Assembly (NCBI GenBank): GCA_023398345.1 | Contig: JAEWSK010000071.1 | Location: 1-10,369, forward strand | Source of the DNA: Armatimonadota bacterium | GTDB taxonomy: Bacteria; Armatimonadota; UBA5829 | DNA: 10,369 bases | Reading direction: 5' to 3' | Part shown: piece by piece, positions 1-6,168 of the stretch | Position numbering within the stretch: the first letter of the stretch is position 1 | How the letters are laid out: the number at the start of each line of letters is the position of its first letter | Notes under the pieces: generated by a model | What the model was told of the DNA's origin: nothing | Databases searched by the model: none | Seen by the model: the letters and a program-made list of their open reading frames with translations, nothing else | Program-made: the position numbers and the translations under genes

Positions 1-291
1 GTAGAAATGCATGGCCCCGCGCTGGCAATTCTCGAAGACTCGGACTATTCAATAGAAAGTTTGAACATGGCTCCCGGCGGTGTGCTTGTGGCCTTTACCG
101 ATGGTTTGACTGAGGCGCGCAGCAAAGACGGCATGTTCGGCGATGAGAGAGTGTTAAAGACCGTCGCACGGATGCATGACGCGTCGGCTCGCGCAATTGC
201 CGAGCAGTTAATCGACGATGCCCAACGCCATGCCGGCGGCAAATTCTCCGACGACGTGGCACTTTTAGTCATAAAACGTGACTTATCCTAA
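1..291 (+). CDS. SpoIIE/RsbU-type PP2C serine phosphatase, C-terminal end (5' truncated by window)
   Basis: The frame is open from base 1, so the gene starts outside the window; 96 codons are visible up to the TAA at 289-291. The visible part is the last third of a SpoIIE-family PP2C domain. An FTDGLTEA motif (residues 32-39) carries a metal-binding Asp, followed by an FGDERV segment (46-51) and the terminal FSDDVALLVI motif (82-91) with the last metal-site Asp pair. In this family such phosphatases remove phosphate from a STAS-domain anti-anti-sigma protein and so release a sigma factor. The N-terminal sensor region cannot be seen, so the input signal is unknown. The stop is separated by 1 bp from the stop of the convergent minus-strand gene, leaving no room for a dedicated terminator. 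Family assignment is firm; the physiological role is inference. Confidence 0.9.
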   Translation, partial: VEMHGPALAILEDSDYSIESLNMAPGGVLVAFTDGLTEARSKDGMFGDERVLKTVARMHDASARAIAEQLIDDAQRHAGGKFSDDVALLVIKRDLS

Positions 292-292
292 G

Positions 293-802
293 TCACTTTG
301 CCTCAAGCGCTTTGTCTACGGCCGAAGTGATTGTCTGAAACAGCTTTTGGCTATGAGCCGCCGATACAACTTCGCGCGCCACAAGCCCTTTGTCAATGAC
401 AACCACTGTAGGGACTTTTGACGTGACTTTATAAGTGCGCGATATTGCCCCGTTAAAATCGAGCATCATCGGATCTTTTGTTTCTCTCTTAATCCGCGCT
501 TTTGCAAAGCCTCGACCGATACCCGGCACCGAATGTAAATCCAACAGGCCGAGCACGCATACTTTATTTGCGTATTTTGCCTTAAGCCCGTCAACCCAAG
601 GCCCCATCGCGCGCCCGGATTTGCTATCGGCGGCGACCAATATCGTCACTTTTCCTGCAAGGTCATCGAGTTTCCATTGTTTGCCGAACTGGTCTTTTAA
701 ATCAAATCCAGGCGTACGCGCGCCCTTTTCGACTTCGGCTGCAAATGCATGCGCACTCGCAAGCAAAAATAGAACCGCCACAAACAAAGCGACTGTTCGC
801 AT
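293..802 (-). CDS. Exported thioredoxin-fold (redoxin/TlpA-like) protein lacking the CxxC motif
   Basis: 169 aa. Residues 1-21 form a signal peptide: Arg2, a hydrophobic core VALFVAVLFLLASA, and an A-x-A cleavage site near AFA-A. The mature part starts with a redoxin-like strand (ARTPGFDLKDQFGKQWKLDDLAGK, given as residues 28-51). It ends with the cis-proline region KVPTVVVID (129-137), both typical of the AhpC/TSA-TlpA thioredoxin fold. Where an active member has WCxxC after the second strand, this protein reads ADSKSGRAMGPW (58-69) with no cysteine. The only Cys is residue 82, in a buried-looking strand. A dithiol oxidoreductase activity is therefore unlikely, and a binding or structural role outside the cytoplasmic membrane is more plausible. 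The ATG is preceded by GAGGA (810-814) at 7 nt, which supports the start. It lies 89 bp downstream of manA on the same strand. Confidence 0.8.
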   Translation of the reverse strand: MRTVALFVAVLFLLASAHAFAAEVEKGARTPGFDLKDQFGKQWKLDDLAGKVTILVAADSKSGRAMGPWVDGLKAKYANKVCVLGLLDLHSVPGIGRGFAKARIKRETKDPMMLDFNGAISRTYKVTSKVPTVVVIDKGLVAREVVSAAHSQKLFQTITSAVDKALEAK

Positions 803-891
803 AATATTGTCCTCGCCATGTCACTGTAGTCTGTGGTTTGGTTACCCCGCAACTTAACCGCCCAAAACACGGCTTGGCCTTGCGTTATGGC

Positions 892-1848
892 TTATATGTC
901 ACGCAATGGGCTTATCAACACTTCGCCGGTGCCGCGCGTATCGATTGTATATGGCTCGTTTGTTGACGGGACCAGACAGCTAAATGAATAACCCAGTTTC
1001 ACATTCCAATTGCTATTTGGGCCGCTGATTGCAACTTCGCCTTTCGTCGCAGTGACAAGGTGCATGTGCTTTGCAAAACGCACTTTAATTTGTTCGCCCT
1101 TAGCCCGCACGGTGCAAAATGCCGGAAACTCAGTCAGCGTCTCCACGCTAGCGGCATTCTCGATAGCCAATCCCAAATCGAGACATGGACTGTCGGGCCT
1201 CGGCGTAGTTATAGCCAAACAGCCTTCGTCAAGATCGAGCTTTCCGCGGCTGCGCTCTCGATTGTAGTCGTATAGACGATAAGTCACCTGCGTCTGCTCG
1301 CTTATTTCAAAAGTCAGCAGCCCCGGCCCGATTGCGTGGACAGTCCCGGTCGGAACGTTGACATGTGCCCCTGGTTTCAAATTGTCCATGCGCTTTAGCG
1401 CACCCAATACTTTTTCTTCCGGTGGGTTATCGGAGCGAATCAGGTCGCAAAACTCCTGCTTGCTGACTCCATTTGCGAGCCCTACAAACATATAAGCATC
1501 TGAATCTGAGTCCAGCACATACCACATCTCGTCTTTGTGAACGTCGGCAAGCACTGGATGATTTTGGACAGATAGCTTCTGAGCCGAATCAATAACCTTC
1601 ACCACGACCGGCAGTTTTACTACCTTATCCAGCGGAGTTCCCGCCAGTGGGCCATTTATGATATTGGTGACAGTGCACAGCGCGGGATTGTCCGGTGCGC
1701 TAGGCCACGTGCTGACGTCCCACGACTCCCCTATAGGATCACCCGACTCGACTACGCGCCGACCCGGCAGATGAGCTAGCCTGCCTCCGCCCCAAACTTT
1801 CGGCACCGATATAGGCTCCAACAACAACGGATAATCAAAACCCGACAA
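892..1848 (-). CDS. manA: Mannose-6-phosphate isomerase, class I (short form)
   Basis: 318 aa, near the length of short Bacillus-type ManA proteins. It interconverts mannose-6-phosphate and fructose-6-phosphate in the cytoplasm, linking glycolysis to GDP-mannose and glycan precursors. Visible hallmarks are GESWDVS (40-46), KVIDSAQKLSVQNHP (84-98), DEMWYVL (106-112), PTGTVHAIGPG (166-176) and the Arg-containing TYRLYDYNR (189-197). By analogy to E. coli ManA the zinc ligands are Gln95, His97, Glu107 and His171. The loop between QNHP and the E-WY motif is about eight residues shorter than in most relatives, and the usual QVHPDD reads QNHPVL. The start is TTG, chosen because a perfect GGAGGT (1857-1862) sits 8 nt upstream and homology begins at once. 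Related cupin-type sugar isomerases are the only real alternative. Confidence 0.93.
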   Translation of the reverse strand: MSGFDYPLLLEPISVPKVWGGGRLAHLPGRRVVESGDPIGESWDVSTWPSAPDNPALCTVTNIINGPLAGTPLDKVVKLPVVVKVIDSAQKLSVQNHPVLADVHKDEMWYVLDSDSDAYMFVGLANGVSKQEFCDLIRSDNPPEEKVLGALKRMDNLKPGAHVNVPTGTVHAIGPGLLTFEISEQTQVTYRLYDYNRERSRGKLDLDEGCLAITTPRPDSPCLDLGLAIENAASVETLTEFPAFCTVRAKGEQIKVRFAKHMHLVTATKGEVAISGPNSNWNVKLGYSFSCLVPSTNEPYTIDTRGTGEVLISPLRDI

Positions 1849-1880
1849 ATCAAACTACCTCCGCCCAAAATGCTTCTTAA

Positions 1881-1910
1881 ATCATACCTGCCTCAGCACC
1901 CGAAGTGCAA
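1881..1910 (-). promoter_or_regulatory. Possible weak sigma70-type promoter for manA
   Basis: On the minus strand a TATGAT hexamer (1881-1886, 5 of 6 to consensus) lies 18 bp from TTGCAC (1905-1910, 3 of 6). It sits about 19 bp upstream of the manA Shine-Dalgarno. The -10 is reasonable but the -35 is weak, so this is only a candidate. The rest of the 133-bp gap holds an 8-A run (1947-1954) and no gene. Confidence 0.35.
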
Positions 1911-1981
1911 TAACCCGTATTGACTCGGCTGCTTGTAAAATTTACGAAAAAAAACCGTCGGGGAAATTATGGCAAGATTTT

Positions 1982-3232
1982 CTATTCCATTTTTATGGCA
2001 ACTATCGTTATGTCATCAAAATGCTGAGGTTCGCCGGTTAGCGCCATTAACTCATCTGCCCACTGCGTTATAGGTTTCACCGCTATCTGCATCAAAAACG
2101 ATCTAAGCCGCTCTATGCCGTCGCTGCTTGAACCGAGCGCATCTGTTATGCCGTCAGTATACAAAACCAGTGTGTCGCCTGAGTTGAGTTTTATATGCTG
2201 CCGGGTGTATTGCGAGTCCTGCGCGATTCCCAGCGCAGGATCGGAATAATCCGCGCAGATCGCTTCGTCTCCGCCTGCTCGCACTACAATCGGCGGCATG
2301 TGTCCGGCGTTTATATAATAAAACTCGCGTGCCTTTATATTAAGAATTCCATATAGAGCAGTGACAAAGGTCTCGTTGGTGGTTACTGAAAGAATTTCTC
2401 TATTTGCAGCGCTTATCATTTCGGATAGATCAGCGCAATAACTTTCCCTGATGGCGTATTTTGTGCTTGATACCAGCAGTGCCGCAGGCACGCCTTTTCC
2501 CGACACATCCGCTATTGTCATTCCAAGAATATCTTTGCTGATTGGATAAAAGTCGTACAGATCGCCGCCTACCTCTCGGGCGGGCCTGTAAGCTGTTGCA
2601 ATTTGAATGCCGGGTAGCGATGGAGTTGATAAAGGCAGTTGCGCTCGCTGGATTGTAGCAGCTACCTCCATTCCGCGCTCTATGGCCGAGCGCTCGGCGC
2701 GAAGCTCGGAAGCAGACTCATCAATTACAACAACTCGTTTTTGCAAAGCGCCTGTTATAAGCGCTGTCCAAAATAGATATGGCAGAGTTCTTATAACATC
2801 ATCTCCAAATGGCTTGTATTCCGTGCCGATGCCGGGTGCTATTGAATCTACTAAAATAGTTATGGCTGAAATAACGCCTGCGCAAATCAGCGCTCCCCAA
2901 AAGCTAAAGTCCATAGCGGCGAGTATAACCACTATATAATAGAGCGGATAAAATGGACTTTGTATGCCGTCGCTGAAGTAAATTACAGTGCTCACCAGTA
3001 AAATGTCGGCAATAAGCGCTATAATTGGTTTGTGCAGCCACTTCAGTCGGCGCGACATAAGTTCGGATATAGCCATAAATGCGGCAATGGTGAGCGCGGA
3101 TATGACGATGGGGACGCGCTGAATTGCGGTGGGCTTAAAGTTAACCGTCCAGGCAGTAATTAAAACAAAAATGATTATCGCCCATGTTGTCGCATGGAGC
3201 ACTCTCTTGATTGTCCTGAGTGTTTCAGGCAA
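1982..3232 (-). CDS. Membrane-anchored SpoIIE-family PP2C serine phosphatase
   Basis: 416 aa. Residues 14-165 contain about six hydrophobic segments (near 14-33, 40-58, 68-87, 94-112, 112-130, 147-164), an integral membrane sensor/anchor. A linker helix with a heptad look (165-200) leads into a complete SpoIIE phosphatase domain. The domain shows IQRAQLP (194-200), AREVGGDLYDF (218-228), ADVSGKGVPAALL (241-253), NAGHMPP (308-314), LYTDGITDA (357-365) and FDDITIVAI (405-413), so all expected metal-binding Asp residues are present. It probably dephosphorylates a STAS-type anti-anti-sigma partner in response to a membrane signal. The start is uncertain. TTG at 3232 follows an 8-A run with only a weak GGA upstream, and GTG at 3202 is an alternative. 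One more A would fuse the frame to an upstream ATG (see findings). Divergent from dnaA. Confidence 0.9.
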   Translation of the reverse strand: MPETLRTIKRVLHATTWAIIIFVLITAWTVNFKPTAIQRVPIVISALTIAAFMAISELMSRRLKWLHKPIIALIADILLVSTVIYFSDGIQSPFYPLYYIVVILAAMDFSFWGALICAGVISAITILVDSIAPGIGTEYKPFGDDVIRTLPYLFWTALITGALQKRVVVIDESASELRAERSAIERGMEVAATIQRAQLPLSTPSLPGIQIATAYRPAREVGGDLYDFYPISKDILGMTIADVSGKGVPAALLVSSTKYAIRESYCADLSEMISAANREILSVTTNETFVTALYGILNIKAREFYYINAGHMPPIVVRAGGDEAICADYSDPALGIAQDSQYTRQHIKLNSGDTLVLYTDGITDALGSSSDGIERLRSFLMQIAVKPITQWADELMALTGEPQHFDDITIVAIKME

Positions 3233-3335
3233 TTTTTTTTATCCATCCTGCGCAGAGTTTGTAAGTATTTACTGCGTCTCATTTGCTCAAAAGCTTTTTT
3301 GTTGACCAGTGGGTAATATTGCCCATCAAAATTAC

Positions 3336-3344
3336 TTATCCAAA
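3336..3344 (+). promoter_or_regulatory. DnaA-box-like 9-mer upstream of dnaA promoter
   Basis: TTATCCAAA matches the consensus TTATCCACA at 8 of 9 positions and lies just 3 bp upstream of the dnaA -35 hexamer. A second, weaker candidate on the other strand is 3308-3316 (TTACCCACT, two mismatches). DnaA proteins commonly autoregulate their own gene through such boxes, so the placement is suggestive, but one near-match is thin evidence. Confidence 0.35.
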
Positions 3345-3347
3345 CCG

Positions 3348-3377
3348 TTGAAGTGCCCCAATAGCTAGTGTTATAAT
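3348..3377 (+). promoter_or_regulatory. Sigma70-type promoter of dnaA
   Basis: TTGAAG (3348-3353), an 18-bp spacer, then a perfect TATAAT (3372-3377) predict transcription from about 3384. The -10 box directly abuts the GTG at 3378, so that upstream start would not be on the transcript. This places the real dnaA start at the GTG at 3420. The leader would be about 36 nt long. Confidence 0.8.
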
Positions 3378-3419
3378 GTGTTCCCTTCACTTTGTACTAC
3401 TTTACCGGTTGGTGAGTCA

Positions 3420-4805
3420 GTGTCTGAAAAACAGCTTCAACTTGGCGAGGACGAAGCCACTCTAGCTTTGAGTGACGCTTGGGCGTGCGCGCTGGAGACG
3501 CTCGCTGATCAGATCAACAAGCCGTCGTTCGATAGCTGGGTTAAGACTGCGCGTCCGCTGAGAATGCAGGGCGGCACGGTGATATTGGGCACTCCCAGCC
3601 AGTTTGCCAGACATTTGCTCGAAAGCAAATATGCCGCATCCATAAAAGCAATCCTCCAGCAGAGACTGGGCCACGATATAAAATTGCGCGTGGAAGTTGT
3701 CGAGGGCGATGAGCCGCCGATAATGACTGAAAAGCTGCCCAAGACGCCCGTCTCTCAGCCAAAGATTGAAGATGAATCCATATCCCAGCCGCTCAACGAT
3801 AGATATACTTTTGATAACTTCGTGGTCGGCCCGACAAATCGCCTCGCCCACGCTTGCGCTGTTTCTGTAGCCGAACAGCCAGGAAGAACCTACAACCCGC
3901 TTTTTATTTACGGCGGGGCGGGTCTGGGCAAGACTCATCTTATGCATGCAGTCGGCCTTACGGCAATGATGTCGTGCCCGAACTTTCGCGTAGTATATGT
4001 CTCGGGCGAGCAGTTTACATATAATTACATAACATCGCTTCGAGAGCATCGCACATCCGAGTTCAGGCGTAGGTATCGCAACGTCGATTTGTGGCTGGTG
4101 GACGATATACAGTTTCTCGCGGGCAAGGAGCGCACAGAAGAAGAGTTCTTCCATACCTACAACGCGATATATGAAACCGGCAAACAGATTGTGCTCACCA
4201 GCGACCGTGCGCCCAAGGATCTCGAAGTAGATGGACGTCTGCGAAGCCGATTTGAGTGCGGAATGCTCGCCGACGTTTCCCCGCCGGATCTCGAAACCCG
4301 AATGGCGATACTGCAGGCCAAGGCGCAGTGCGAGTGCATGTCGCTTACCGACGACGTCATTTTATATATTGCGCAAATTATAACTTCTAACATCCGCCAG
4401 CTCGAAGGCGCTCTTATCAAGCTGCATGCTTACGCCTCGCTGATGAAGACCGATGTCACTCCGTCTTTGGCAGAAGAGGTGTTGGGGCGATACTTTGCCG
4501 AGAACGCGCCGCCGGTTGTTGATGTGCGCAAAATAGTCGAAGAGGTCTCAAAGCGATTCAATGTCGAGCCGTCCGAGATAAAGGGCAAGTGCCGCAGTAA
4601 GGACATTGTTATTCCAAGACAGGCCGCGATGTATCTTACACGAGTTCTCACTGATACGTCGCTGCCGGCCATCGGTAGAGCATTTGGCGGCAAGGACCAC
4701 ACTACGGTCATTCACTCCTGTCGAAAGATCGAGGAGAAGATAGCGCAAGATAAATCATTTGCGGCACTTATCGAAGAAATCTCCAGACACCTTAACGGCA
4801 GCTAG
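3420..4805 (+). CDS. dnaA: Chromosomal replication initiator protein DnaA
   Basis: 461 aa, full length. DnaA is the AAA+ ATPase that binds DnaA boxes and opens oriC. Domain I spans about 15-95 (interaction with helicase and regulators), and domain II is a short linker (about 98-125). The AAA+ core carries Walker A GGAGLGKT (165-172), Walker B LVDDIQF (226-232), sensor I IVLTSDRAP (257-265), arginine finger RLRSRFECG (273-281) and sensor II NIRQLEGAL (324-332). Domain IV ends with the DnaA signature: PRQAAMYLTR (399-408), SLPAIGRAFGGKDHTTVIHS (414-433). The start is GTG at 3420, preceded by GGTGAG (3411-3416) with a 3-nt gap. The longer GTG at 3378 lies directly against the -10 box. The usual dnaN neighbour is missing; cobO follows. 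A structured repeat begins 11 bp after the stop. Confidence 0.97.
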   Translation: MSEKQLQLGEDEATLALSDAWACALETLADQINKPSFDSWVKTARPLRMQGGTVILGTPSQFARHLLESKYAASIKAILQQRLGHDIKLRVEVVEGDEPPIMTEKLPKTPVSQPKIEDESISQPLNDRYTFDNFVVGPTNRLAHACAVSVAEQPGRTYNPLFIYGGAGLGKTHLMHAVGLTAMMSCPNFRVVYVSGEQFTYNYITSLREHRTSEFRRRYRNVDLWLVDDIQFLAGKERTEEEFFHTYNAIYETGKQIVLTSDRAPKDLEVDGRLRSRFECGMLADVSPPDLETRMAILQAKAQCECMSLTDDVILYIAQIITSNIRQLEGALIKLHAYASLMKTDVTPSLAEEVLGRYFAENAPPVVDVRKIVEEVSKRFNVEPSEIKGKCRSKDIVIPRQAAMYLTRVLTDTSLPAIGRAFGGKDHTTVIHSCRKIEEKIAQDKSFAALIEEISRHLNGS

Positions 4806-4815
4806 TGTTTTTGTA

Positions 4816-4857
4816 TTGAGGCTTTCTCCTCAGATTCCCATAAAATGGCGTTGCCAT
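4816..4857 (+). repeat. Degenerate copy of the paired-hairpin repeat, 3' of dnaA
   Basis: Two consecutive inverted repeats lie just after the dnaA stop. TGAGG/CCTCA (4817-4821 and 4828-4832) has a 6-nt loop, and ATGGC/GCCAT (4845-4849 and 4853-4857) has loop GTT. Between them is CAGATTCCCATAA, which differs by one base from CAGACTCCCATAA between the first two hairpins of the array at 6876-6921. The second stem differs in sequence between the copies yet pairs perfectly in both. It may form the 3' end of the dnaA message. No U-tract follows, so a classical intrinsic terminator is unlikely. Confidence 0.7.
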
Positions 4858-4880
4858 AAGGCGACAAGTCTATGCTGAGC

Positions 4881-4895
4881 AGAATCCCGGATTCT
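4881..4895. repeat. 15-bp palindrome upstream of the corrinoid adenosyltransferase gene
   Basis: AGAATCC and GGATTCT are perfect 7-bp inverted arms around a single C, ending 13 bp before the ATG at 4909. The near-absent loop suits a dimeric protein-binding site better than an RNA hairpin. Since it lies where the ribosome-binding region should be, it could be an operator or simply chance; no Shine-Dalgarno of note is present. Confidence 0.4.
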
Positions 4896-4908
4896 TGGAA
4901 TAGAGCGT

Positions 4909-5451
4909 ATGAGCGATCATTTGATTGAAAAAGGACTTGTGACGGTTTACACCGGCCCCGGTCGAGGTAAAACCACTGCCTCGCTAGGTTTGGCATTGCG
5001 CGTGTTGGGGTGGGGTGGTTGCGTCTGCATGATCCAGTTTATAAAGGGCTACCGCGATATAGGCGAGGCCGGATTTGCAGAGCAGTTCGGCAACCGATTT
5101 GTTTTAAAGCAGTTTGCCGTCGATCTCAATTCCTCGATATGCGAGTCAGACGTAGTTGAACGCCGTGAATCAGCCGAAAATGCGCTTGCATGCGCCGAAG
5201 CCATGTTATCTGAAGGCAAATGCGACTTAATTATTCTCGACGAGATAAACAATGCGCTGCACTACGGCCTTATCGAGCTTAATCGCGTTTTGAATTTAAT
5301 TAAAAACAAGCCTGCCCACGTTGAACTTGTTCTTACAGGGCGCGATGCCCCGCCGGAGATTGTCCAAGTTGCCGACTACGCAACTGAAATGCTGCTTATA
5401 AAGCACCCGTTTGAAAATGGCTCCGCTGCCAGGCGCGGAGTTGACTACTGA
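4909..5451 (+). CDS. cobO: Corrinoid (cob(I)yrinic acid a,c-diamide) adenosyltransferase, CobO/BtuR family
   Basis: 180 aa. Transfers the 5'-deoxyadenosyl group of ATP to cob(I)alamin or related corrinoids, giving adenosylcobalamin precursors, in the cytoplasm. Motifs are the P-loop GPGRGKTTASLGLALR (16-31), MIQFIKG (41-47), the Walker B-like LIILDEINNALHYGLI (107-122), ELVLTGRDAPPE (139-150) and the family C-terminus KHPFENGSAARRGVDY (165-180). It is slightly short because the N-terminal extension of enterobacterial BtuR (about 196 aa) is absent, as in many CobO proteins. The ATG at 4909 is the first start before the P-loop; the ribosome-binding site is weak. It follows dnaA by 103 bp on the same strand with no clear promoter between, so read-through is possible. 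Its 3' end overlaps the convergent kinase gene by 7 bp. No other cobalamin gene or riboswitch is seen nearby. Confidence 0.92.
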   Translation: MSDHLIEKGLVTVYTGPGRGKTTASLGLALRVLGWGGCVCMIQFIKGYRDIGEAGFAEQFGNRFVLKQFAVDLNSSICESDVVERRESAENALACAEAMLSEGKCDLIILDEINNALHYGLIELNRVLNLIKNKPAHVELVLTGRDAPPEIVQVADYATEMLLIKHPFENGSAARRGVDY

Positions 5452-5915
5452 GTCTGCGGCGTGCTAATGCGCTTTACTAGTTCGACTCTAGTGCCGGGAT
5501 GCAGTTGATGAAATGCAACTTTGTCCATTAAAGCGCGCATGCACATTATTCCTCTGCCGCACTCGCGCAGGTCGCCTTTGCGCGGCGGACATATATTGTC
5601 AGGGTCGAATCCGGGGCCGCTGTCGGATATAAATACATAAAGCGTGTCAACGGTTCTTTTCATGCTTACTGCAATCGAGGCGCGAAATGGATTTTGCGCG
5701 TATTTAATTGCGTTTGTGCATGCTTCCCCGACTGCAAGGCGGATATCGTCGAGTTCATTTTGCGTAAACGGCAGCGCTTCGGCAAAGTCGAGCACACGGG
5801 CGCGAATGACGGAAATCGCGCTTGGCATGTTGGGCGCTTCAAAATCTACTGCGCACAAGACTCGAGAGTCAGCAGACACAGGCGTGTCAAGAAGTTTTGT
5901 CTCTATAACGTCCAT
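5445..5915 (-). CDS. RsbW-like serine kinase / anti-sigma factor (GHKL ATPase fold)
   Basis: 156 aa from the preferred start. A single HATPase_c_2 domain: N-box DIRLAVGEACTNAIKYA (57-73, with Glu64 and Asn68), G1 box ISDSGPGFDPD (96-106) and G2 box ECGRGIMCMRALMD (118-131). No phospho-accepting histidine domain is present, so this is not a two-component kinase. Family members bind a sigma factor and phosphorylate a STAS antagonist, and the two PP2C phosphatases in this window would be natural opponents. The start chosen is the ATG at 5915, with AGGA (5924-5927) 8 nt upstream. An upstream in-frame ATG at 5942 (165 aa) has a poor ribosome-binding site and sits inside an inverted repeat. The stop overlaps the convergent cobO stop region (5445-5451). 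No sigma factor or STAS gene is adjacent. Confidence 0.88.
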   Translation of the reverse strand: MDVIETKLLDTPVSADSRVLCAVDFEAPNMPSAISVIRARVLDFAEALPFTQNELDDIRLAVGEACTNAIKYAQNPFRASIAVSMKRTVDTLYVFISDSGPGFDPDNICPPRKGDLRECGRGIMCMRALMDKVAFHQLHPGTRVELVKRISTPQTQ

Positions 5916-5931
5916 TTTTTTGTTCCTGTCT

Positions 5932-5959
5932 GCAAGCATCATCTGCCATTGATGCTTGC
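5932..5959. repeat. 9-bp inverted repeat in the leader of the RsbW-like gene
   Basis: GCAAGCATC (5932-5940) and GATGCTTGC (5951-5959) are perfect inverted arms around a 10-nt loop. The element lies just upstream of the AGGA used by the preferred start at 5915. It could be an mRNA leader hairpin or an operator. No convincing promoter hexamers were found between it and position 6020. Confidence 0.5.
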
Positions 5960-6090
5960 CCCATTGCCTGCCTACCTATAAGTATTTGACGACTGTGCTT
6001 TAGAATATGTTCACTAAATAAACAACCTCGACCATAATCTATACAATGCGCTTCTCAGTCGGGTGCATCTGTGCGGGTCTCTTATATGAC

Positions 6091-6126
6091 AAAAAATGGC
6101 CCGAGACAAATGCCCTCGGGCCATTT
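6091..6126 (-). terminator. Rho-independent terminator of the HdeD-family gene
   Basis: Read on the minus strand, a perfect 12-bp stem (arms 6094-6105 and 6115-6126, core ATGGCCCGAG/CTCGGGCCAT, 9-nt loop) is followed by a run of T. It lies about 42 bp after the stop of the gene at 6169. The other side has only a TTT, so it should work mainly for the minus strand. The rest of 5943-6168 holds no gene. Confidence 0.85.
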
Positions 6127-6168
6127 CGATACCGTGCGATTTATTTTGCTGCAGTATTTGGCGAACTT

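Noticed and set aside
1947..1961. A8 run with CCG-t-CGG as a terminator for the minus-strand phosphatase
   Set aside because: The T-run is good on the minus strand, but the stem is only 3 bp with a 1-nt loop, too weak to call.
3462..4154. Long minus-strand open frame (230 aa) opposite dnaA
   Set aside because: It lies wholly within dnaA, has no recognisable domain and an odd composition. It is a shadow of the coding strand.
4806..4908. Cobalamin riboswitch upstream of the corrinoid adenosyltransferase
   Set aside because: The gap is too short and no B12-box-like conserved core was seen; the visible structure is the repeat element.
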